Source: Acidimicrobiia bacterium (lineage in GTDB: Bacteria > Actinomycetota > Acidimicrobiia > Spongiisociales > UBA5794). From it: 5,261 bases of DNA. The notes under the pieces are model-generated. The model was not told the DNA's origin, ran no database searches, and worked only from the letters and a program-made list of their open reading frames with translations. Every line of letters begins with the position of its first letter. The stretch's first letter is position 1. Shown here one piece after another: positions 1 through 5,261 of this stretch. The position numbers and the translations under genes are program-made. The stretch spans positions 1 through 5,261 of the forward strand of contig JACDBE010000131.1 in NCBI GenBank assembly GCA_013695075.1, in the 5' to 3' direction.

Positions 1-274
1 TGGCCACCGGCGTCCCGTTGTGCAGCAACACCAGGTTGTTGCCGAGGTGCACCGACAGCCCGTTGATGGACTCGATGGTGACCAGGCACTCGGCACCGGC
101 GGGCTCGTCCAGGGTCTCCGAGTCAACGGGGAGGATGGTCCCAGGTGTCAGGAACGCCCCTTCGGAAAGGTCGTACTCCAAGAAGTAATCGTCGGCGGCG
201 GCCGGGGCGACGAACACCAAGCCGCTGAGCGCCAGGATCATCGTCGTCAGAACCGCTCTGGTGCGTTTGCGCAT
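1..274 (-). CDS. Exported protein with Sec signal peptide, function unknown (3' end outside window)
   Basis: The frame opens at an ATG whose first base is 274 and stays open to the left edge, giving 91 complete codons; the C-terminus is not in the window. The start is supported by a purine-rich ribosome binding site (AAAGGA, 284-289) about 9 nt upstream. The N-terminus is a textbook Sec signal: basic residues MRKRTR, a hydrophobic core at about residues 7-23, and APAAA before DDYF, so signal peptidase I would probably cut after Ala27. No lipobox Cys is present near that site, so it is not a lipoprotein. The visible mature part (28-91) is acidic, has one Cys (63), and has a beta-strand-like rhythm (CLVTIESINGLSVHLGNN, then LVLLHNGTPVA). 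That resembles, from memory only, secreted or surface beta-sandwich proteins of actinobacteria. I cannot name a family. It is preceded by a 181-nt gap, so it probably has its own promoter and is not part of the upstream operon. Confidence 0.8.
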   Translation of the reverse strand, partial: MRKRTRAVLTTMILALSGLVFVAPAAADDYFLEYDLSEGAFLTPGTILPVDSETLDEPAGAECLVTIESINGLSVHLGNNLVLLHNGTPVA

Positions 275-283
275 CTGGGTTGT

Positions 284-289
284 TCCTTT
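284..289 (-). promoter_or_regulatory. Ribosome binding site of the exported-protein gene
   Basis: The minus strand reads AAAGGA within a purine-rich run (GGAAAGGAA), with 9 nt before the ATG at 274. It fixes the start of the exported protein and shows that this gene, which has no stop in the window, is real and not a shadow. Confidence 0.7.
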
Positions 290-301
290 CCTACCTCGGC
301 C

Positions 302-322
302 CCTGTCCGTGCTACGGGCAGG
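302..322. repeat. Short inverted repeat in the leader of the exported-protein gene
   Basis: The arms CCTGTCCGT and ACGGGCAGG are separated by three bases (GCT) and match at 8 of 9 positions. The odd position is a U-G wobble in plus-strand RNA but a C-A mismatch in minus-strand RNA. It would lie 28-48 nt upstream of the exported-protein start codon, in its 5' leader. There is no T-run after it on the minus strand, so it does not look like an intrinsic terminator. Regulatory meaning is unknown. Confidence 0.4.
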
Positions 323-455
323 CATCCTCGTCCGGCGTTTCCTCGGTTCTATTCCCCCTGGAATGCCCCGAGTGGACCGACGGGGACCAGCCTAGCGGAA
401 TAGCCGGTCGCAAGCATGGGTCGCCCGACTCATACCAAACCGGGTCGAAAGGCGC

Positions 456-1330
456 TCAGGCATCGCCCAGCCAGCGCACCACATCGACGTGGCTGGCGAT
501 GACTTGGCCCTCGTCGAATCCCCAGGCCAGGGTGTGGCCGATGGTCCAGCCGATCGCACGCTGGCGGTCGAGCCGCAGCTCGGCGGTAAGTCGATCGAGG
601 CGATGCAGCACCGCCTCCCGGCCATGCCCGAGCTCCCTGCCGCGGATGATCGGAGCCAGCCCGAAGACCGGCTCTCCCACCAGCGGTTTGGGGTCGATGG
701 CCAGCCACGGCATCCGGGCGGCGGCGAGCACGTTGCCGGCGTGCAGGTCCTGGTGGAGCAGCACCGACTCGTGGCCGGTAGGACCCAGCTGCTGTAGGTG
801 CTCGGTGGCGAGATCGACCAGCCGCCGCTCGAACGGCCGACCCGCCCGCTCCCAGGCCGGGGGTAGCCCCTCCGCCCAGCCCGTTGCAGCGTCGGCCAGG
901 GTGGTGAAGGGCGCACTGGCCGGCACCCACAGGCGAGGGAGGAGGTCGACCAGCACGTCCAGGGCGTCGTCGGGGTCCAGCGACGACAGCGGTGTTCCCG
1001 GGTCGCATAGCTCCACCAGCAGGGCGCCCAGGTCGGGGGCGTGGTCCAGCAGCCGGATGGCGTGGTCGCCGTCCCAGGCGGCCAGTGCCGCCGCCTCGTG
1101 CTCGGCCTCGCGGTGGGGCCAGGTGATCTTGACGACGTACCGGCCGCCATCGGCCCCGGTCGCCGGGGCCACGTACGACACCCGCCCGCCCCGGTAGGGG
1201 GCGTCCATCTCCGCCGACCAGCGCGACGAAGCGGCGGCGATCAGGTAGGGCAGCTGCGCCAGCCACCGCCGGCCGTCCTCGGAGCCACGCAGCCAGTCCA
1301 GCTCGGCGGGGACCGGCCAGCGGGGCGGGC

Positions 1331-1334
<4 letters not shown>
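456..1334 (-). CDS. APH(6)/hydroxyurea-type small-molecule phosphotransferase
   Basis: This 292-residue protein resembles the aminoglycoside/hydroxyurea kinase family, whose known members (streptomycin 6-phosphotransferases StrB/AphD, hydroxyurea kinase) inactivate antibiotics by ATP-dependent phosphorylation in the cytoplasm. Visible landmarks follow the family order: WLAQLPYLI near 24-32, the nucleotide-binding lysine in VVKITWP (Lys69), EHEAAALAAWDGDHAIRLLD at 78-97, the catalytic loop HQDLHAGN (His194, Asp196, Asn201), and the metal-binding aspartate in WLAIDPKPLVGEP (Asp214). Length is close to the usual 270-310. A residue just after this motif, often Asp in relatives as I recall (YDLAP), is Gly225 here (FGLAP). 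The start is a GTG overlapping the icd stop by 4 nt (GTGA), with only a weak AGG just upstream, so translation probably depends on coupling to icd. The fold assignment is firm; the substrate is not. Position at the end of a housekeeping operon suggests an intrinsic gene and not a recently acquired resistance gene. Confidence 0.85.
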
Positions 1335-2533
<1,199 letters not shown>

Positions 2534-2540
2534 GTCGCAT

Positions 2541-2545
2541 CCTCC
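2541..2545 (-). promoter_or_regulatory. Ribosome binding site of icd
   Basis: A perfect GGAGG on the minus strand lies 7 nt before the ATG at 2533. It decides the start against the longer open frame reaching 2725. An out-of-frame ATG at 2540-2538 lies too close to be used from this site. This is the strongest ribosome binding site in the window, fitting the one junction that is not a 4-nt overlap. Confidence 0.8.
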
Positions 2546-2598
2546 GCGGGGTGGGTCCTGGTCCCCGAGGGTAGTGCCGGCGACCGCCGCCCGGTCCG

Positions 2599-2904
2599 CT
2601 ACTCGAAGTTGGCGATGGCCACGAACACCATGACAAGGAAGGTGGTCGCCAGGGCGAACAGCAGCCAGGCGAGCACCCGGCGCACGGTGGCCCCGGAGTC
2701 CTGTGGCGATCCGCCCAGCAGCCACCGGATGCCGACGGCGGCACCGATGGCGGCCACCGCGAAGGGAACCGCCTGGTGGTCGACCAGCCGCAGGGCGAAG
2801 ATTCCGGCGACGTAGCCGACGGTGAACCCGGCCAGGGCTCCGATCGCCCCGTCGTGGATCAGCCAGCGCACGTCGGGGGGTGGGCCCGGTCGCTCTTCGG
2901 TCAC
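2599..2904 (-). CDS. Small three-helix membrane protein after folD, possibly DUF3017-like
   Basis: The 101-residue product has a short Pro-rich N-terminus (MTEERPGPPP) and three probable membrane helices: about 19-39, 44-63 and 77-98. Between helices 2 and 3 is a polar, basic-flanked loop (RWLLGG, then SPQDSGATVRR). No catalytic motif or cofactor site is visible. The start is a GTG whose last two bases are shared with the folD stop (GTGA), and GGGGGAG sits just upstream, so translation is likely coupled to folD. In many actinobacteria, as I recall, a roughly 100-residue membrane protein of the DUF3017 family follows folD. Length, helix count and the charged loop after helix 2 fit, but I cannot confirm membership by eye. 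Function is unknown. Being conserved between two soluble metabolic enzymes would suggest a role tied to the operon, but nothing in the sequence says what that role is. Confidence 0.8.
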   Translation of the reverse strand: MTEERPGPPPDVRWLIHDGAIGALAGFTVGYVAGIFALRLVDHQAVPFAVAAIGAAVGIRWLLGGSPQDSGATVRRVLAWLLFALATTFLVMVFVAIANFE

Positions 2905-3752
2905 CGACTCCCCCGCCGCTGTCGTGCCAGCGACACCGTGTTGGCCAGCAACGAGGCGATGGTCATGGGCCCGACGCCGCCAGGGACCGGGGTGACGGCA
3001 CCGGCGACCTCGACCACCGAGGCGAAGTCGACGTCACCCACCAGCCCGGACTCGGTGCGGGTGGTCCCCACGTCGATGACCGTAGCGCCGGGCTTGACGT
3101 CGCCCCCCCCGATGAGGCGAGGGGTCCCGGCGGCGACCACCAGCAGGTCGGCGGAGCGGGTGAGGTCGGCCAGACCGGCGGTGCGGGAGTGCGCCTGGAC
3201 CACGGTGGCGTCGGCACCACGGGCCCCCAGCATCAGGGCCAGCGGACGGCCCACCAGGAACGACCGGCCTACCACCACCGCCAGCGCCCCCACCGTGGCG
3301 ATGTGGTAGTGGTCGAGGATGCGCAGGATCCCGGTGGGGGTGGCCGGGGTGACGGTGGGCCGCCCCAGCACCAACCGTCCCAGGTTGAGCGGATGCAGGC
3401 CGTCGGCGTCCTTGCCAGGGTCGACCCGCTCCACCACCCGGTCGCCGTCGATGCCGTCGGGAAGAGGCAGCTGGACGATCATCCCGACGACGTCGGGGTC
3501 GGCGTTGAGCTCGTCCACCACCGCCTCCACCTCGGCCTGGGTGGCGGTGGCCGGCAGCCTGCGGTCGATCGACACCATCCCGGCGGCAACGGCGGCGGCG
3601 TGCTTGAGGGACACGTAGACGTGCGACGCCGGGTCGTCGCCCACCAGCACCGTGGCCAATCCCATGGCACCGGTATGGGCGGCGACGGCGGCGGACACCT
3701 CGGCCCGCAGCGCCGCCGCCACCTCGACCCCGGACAGGATGCGGGCGGTCAA
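2901..3752 (-). CDS. folD: Bifunctional methylene-THF dehydrogenase / methenyl-THF cyclohydrolase
   Basis: FolD interconverts 5,10-methylene-THF and 10-formyl-THF in the cytosol, using NADP, and so feeds formyl groups to PurH next door. From the chosen start the protein has 283 residues, normal for the family. Catalytic landmarks are in order: Tyr46 and Lys50 in HVYVSLKHAAAVAAGM, Gln94 in QLPLPDG, the KDADG motif at 114-118, TPATPTG at 135-141, the nucleotide-binding GRSFLVGRP at 162-170, HSRT at 188-191, and TPVPGGVGPMTIASLL at 254-269. The start is a TTG at 3752 that overlaps the purH stop (TTGA). The frame runs much further upstream, but the family N-terminus (LSGVEVAAALR) begins directly after this TTG, and the other junctions here have the same 4-nt design. 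No good ribosome binding site precedes it, so translation is probably coupled to purH. A small departure is VGTTR at 228-232, where relatives usually have VGINR or VGTNR. Confidence 0.95.
   Translation of the reverse strand: MTARILSGVEVAAALRAEVSAAVAAHTGAMGLATVLVGDDPASHVYVSLKHAAAVAAGMVSIDRRLPATATQAEVEAVVDELNADPDVVGMIVQLPLPDGIDGDRVVERVDPGKDADGLHPLNLGRLVLGRPTVTPATPTGILRILDHYHIATVGALAVVVGRSFLVGRPLALMLGARGADATVVQAHSRTAGLADLTRSADLLVVAAGTPRLIGGGDVKPGATVIDVGTTRTESGLVGDVDFASVVEVAGAVTPVPGGVGPMTIASLLANTVSLARQRRGSR
2908..2914 (-). promoter_or_regulatory. Ribosome binding site of the small membrane protein gene
   Basis: The minus strand reads GGGGGAG, ending 3 nt before the GTG at 2904, inside the 3' end of folD. 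It supports the GTG start and the 4-nt overlap with folD. The spacing is short if the GGAG core pairs, but normal if the upstream G-run pairs. Confidence 0.5.
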
Positions 3753-5260
3753 TGCCGGAAATGCCGGGTCCCGGCAAGGATCAGCACGATTCCGAGGCGA
3801 TCGGCGGTGGCGATGACATCGGGGTCGCCGCGGGAACCGCCGGGAGCCACCACCGCGGTCACCCCGGCCTGTGCCAGCGTTTCGATGCCGTCGGGGAAGG
3901 GGAAAAAGCCGTCGCCGGCGGCGGAAGCCCCTTGCGCCTGCTGCCCTGCCTTGGCCACCGCCCGAGCGGCGGCACCGACCCGACTCTGCTCGCCGGCACC
4001 GATCCCCACCGCACTCCGCCCGGTGACGATGGCGATGGCATTGGAGCTGGCGGCGGCGGCGACCTGCCATGCCAGCGCCAGGTCGGCCAGCTGTTCGGCG
4101 TCCGGTTGGCGCACCGAACGCACTACCCAGTCGTCCGCATCGGGTATGGGTTGGCGCCGCTGCGCCACGAAGCCGTCCTCGAGGCGACGCAAATCGAGGT
4201 CGTCGCCGTGGGGGGCCGCCGCTTCCAGCACCCTCACGTTGGGCTTGGTGGCGAGGATGCCGGCGGCATCGCCGTCGACTTGGGGTGCCACCACCACCTC
4301 CACGAAGCGCTCCGCCAACAGGGTCGCCGTCGGCGCCTCGATGGCGGTGTTGACCGCCACCACCCCGCCAAAGGCCGACACCGGATCGCATTCCCAGGCG
4401 GCGGCGAAGGCGGCGGCGCCGTCGGGGCGTACTGCCACCCCGCAGGGGTTGGTGTGCTTGACGATGACGGCGGCCGGTTCGTCGAGCCGGTTGACCAGCC
4501 GCCACGCCGCCTCGGCGTCCACCAGGTTGTTGAACGACATCGGCTTGCCCAGCACCCTGCGGGCTCCGTGCCACCACCCGGTGCGGCCCCGCTCCCGGTA
4601 CAGGGCGGCGCCCTGGTGGGGGTTCTCCCCGTAGCGGAGCGCCTCCACCCGATCGACGGCCAGCACCAGCGAAACCGGGAGGGGTTCGTGGCGTTGCATC
4701 CACGCCACGATGGCGGCGTCATAGGCGGCGGTCCTGGCAAAGGCTGCCGTCGCTAGCCGGCGCCGGGTGCCGGCATCGATGCCACCCCCCTCGACGGCAC
4801 CGGCCACCAGGTCGTAGTCGTCGGGCGACGTCACCACGGCGACATGGGCGTGGTTCTTGGCAGCGGCGCGGATCATGGCCGGTCCGCCGATGTCGATCTG
4901 CTCCACCGCCTCGGGCTCGGTGACCCCGGGATCGGCCACCGTCTCCTCGAACGGGTACAGGTCCCCCACCACCAGCTGGAATGGCTCGATGCCGTGACGG
5001 GCCAGATCGTCGAGGTGGGTCAGATCGCCGACGTCGGCCAGGATGCCGGCGTGGATGGCGGGGTGGAGGGTCTTCACCCGACCGCCGAGCATCTCCGGGA
5101 ACCCCGTGACCTTCGCGACCGGAGTCACCGGGACGCCAGCCTCAGTGAGAACGTCAGCGGTGCCGCCGGACGACACCACTTCCACCCCGGCGGCAACCAG
5201 GCGCTCCACGAAGGGGACCAGCCCGGTCTTGTCGTACACCGACACCAACGCCCGGCGCAC
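3749..5260 (-). CDS. purH: Bifunctional AICAR formyltransferase / IMP cyclohydrolase (start possibly outside window)
   Basis: PurH carries out the last two steps of IMP synthesis: it formylates AICAR with 10-formyl-THF, then closes the ring. The N-terminal cyclohydrolase domain (about 1-190) shows SSGGTADVL at 30-38, GFPEMLGGRVKTLHP (Lys63), LYPF at 101-104 and IDIGGPAMIRAAAKN (Lys135). The transferase domain follows with LRYGENPHQ at 208-216, SFNNLVDAE at 242-250, the catalytic pair Lys268-His269 in VKHTNPCG, SAFGGVVAVN at 295-304, GIGAGEQSR at 419-427, FFPFPDGIE at 452-460, APGGS at 472-476 and the usual C-terminal RHFRH. The 503 residues from a GTG at 5260 make a near-complete protein, but the GTG is one base from the window edge and its ribosome binding site cannot be seen. 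Relatives such as E. coli PurH have several residues before the matching VRRALLSV, so the true start may lie upstream. Its stop overlaps the folD start by 4 nt. Confidence 0.96.
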   Translation of the reverse strand: MRRALVSVYDKTGLVPFVERLVAAGVEVVSSGGTADVLTEAGVPVTPVAKVTGFPEMLGGRVKTLHPAIHAGILADVGDLTHLDDLARHGIEPFQLVVGDLYPFEETVADPGVTEPEAVEQIDIGGPAMIRAAAKNHAHVAVVTSPDDYDLVAGAVEGGGIDAGTRRRLATAAFARTAAYDAAIVAWMQRHEPLPVSLVLAVDRVEALRYGENPHQGAALYRERGRTGWWHGARRVLGKPMSFNNLVDAEAAWRLVNRLDEPAAVIVKHTNPCGVAVRPDGAAAFAAAWECDPVSAFGGVVAVNTAIEAPTATLLAERFVEVVVAPQVDGDAAGILATKPNVRVLEAAAPHGDDLDLRRLEDGFVAQRRQPIPDADDWVVRSVRQPDAEQLADLALAWQVAAAASSNAIAIVTGRSAVGIGAGEQSRVGAAARAVAKAGQQAQGASAAGDGFFPFPDGIETLAQAGVTAVVAPGGSRGDPDVIATADRLGIVLILAGTRHFRH

Positions 5261-5261
5261 G

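Larger units (their letters stand above)
275..455. other. Intergenic gap between the kinase gene and the exported-protein gene
   Basis: These 181 nt hold no supported gene. On the minus strand they run from the stop of the phosphotransferase to the start of the exported protein, so they should carry the end of the upstream operon and the promoter and leader of the next gene. Three short inverted repeats are visible: 302-322, 351-364 (ATTCC, 4-nt loop, GGAAT) and 366-385 (CCCCG, 10-nt loop, CGGGG). None is followed by a T-run on the minus strand, so I do not call an intrinsic terminator; Rho-dependent termination or read-through is possible. A TAGGCT at 394-389 on the minus strand fits a -10 hexamer, but no -35 is convincing at the proper distance, so I do not call a promoter. 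Confidence 0.6.

Noticed and set aside
366..385. Possible intrinsic terminator after the kinase gene
   Set aside because: The stem is only 5 bp with a 10-nt loop and no T-run follows on the minus strand.
389..394. TAGGCT as a -10 element for the exported-protein gene
   Set aside because: It is a fair -10 match, but no -35-like hexamer is found 16-18 nt upstream; the nearest (TTGCGA) is only 13 nt away.
20..403. Plus-strand open frame of 127 codons at the left end
   Set aside because: The opposite strand has a start with a good ribosome binding site and a clear signal peptide; the plus-strand product looks like a shadow.
280..1197. Plus-strand open frame of 305 codons opposite the kinase gene
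   Set aside because: The translation is dominated by Ser, Arg and Pro with no domain, while the minus strand encodes a complete kinase with its catalytic loop.
2534..2725. 64-codon N-terminal extension of icd
   Set aside because: It overlaps the membrane-protein gene, has no similarity to Icd, and the internal ATG has GGAGG at ideal spacing.
2880..4634. Plus-strand open frame of 584 codons opposite folD and purH
   Set aside because: It is antisense to two genes with full catalytic motifs. Its translation is rich in Arg, Gly, His, Ser and Pro with no recognisable domain, as expected from reading a high-GC gene backwards.
3753..4703. Long N-terminal extension of folD into purH
   Set aside because: The extension is an Arg/Gly-rich shadow of purH. 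FolD homology starts right after the TTG at 3752.

Overview
The window looks like ordinary chromosomal DNA of a high-GC Gram-positive-type bacterium, most likely an actinomycete-like member of the Actinomycetota. This is an inference. It rests on strong G/C bias at third codon positions, GTG and TTG starts, 4-nt gene overlaps, and a small membrane gene directly after folD, an arrangement I recall from actinobacteria. Class-level placement (for example Acidimicrobiia) is only a guess. All genes lie on the minus strand, so transcription runs from the right end of the window to the left.

In transcription order the genes are: purH (window edge to 3749), the bifunctional enzyme for the last two steps of IMP synthesis; folD (3752-2901), which supplies the 10-formyl-THF that PurH uses; a 101-residue three-helix membrane protein (2904-2599), possibly DUF3017-like; icd (2533-1331), an E. 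coli-type NADP isocitrate dehydrogenase; and an APH(6)/hydroxyurea-kinase-like phosphotransferase (1334-456). Three of the four junctions are 4-nt stop/start overlaps (TTGA, GTGA, GTGA). The fourth, membrane gene to icd, is a 65-nt spacer, and icd has its own strong ribosome binding site. This is best read as one operon joining purine synthesis, one-carbon metabolism and NADPH/2-oxoglutarate supply, with a small-molecule kinase coupled to its end.

After a 181-nt non-coding gap (275-455) containing short inverted repeats but no convincing intrinsic terminator, a new minus-strand gene begins at 274 and runs off the left edge. It encodes the first 91 residues of an exported protein with a clear Sec signal peptide; its function is not recognised.

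I found no tRNA, rRNA, CRISPR array, insertion sequence or phage gene. Several very long plus-strand reading frames opposite purH, folD and icd are GC-driven shadows. I see no clear sign of a new system. The most interesting points are the gene order, the uncharacterised membrane protein in a conserved-looking place, and the kinase fused translationally to icd.
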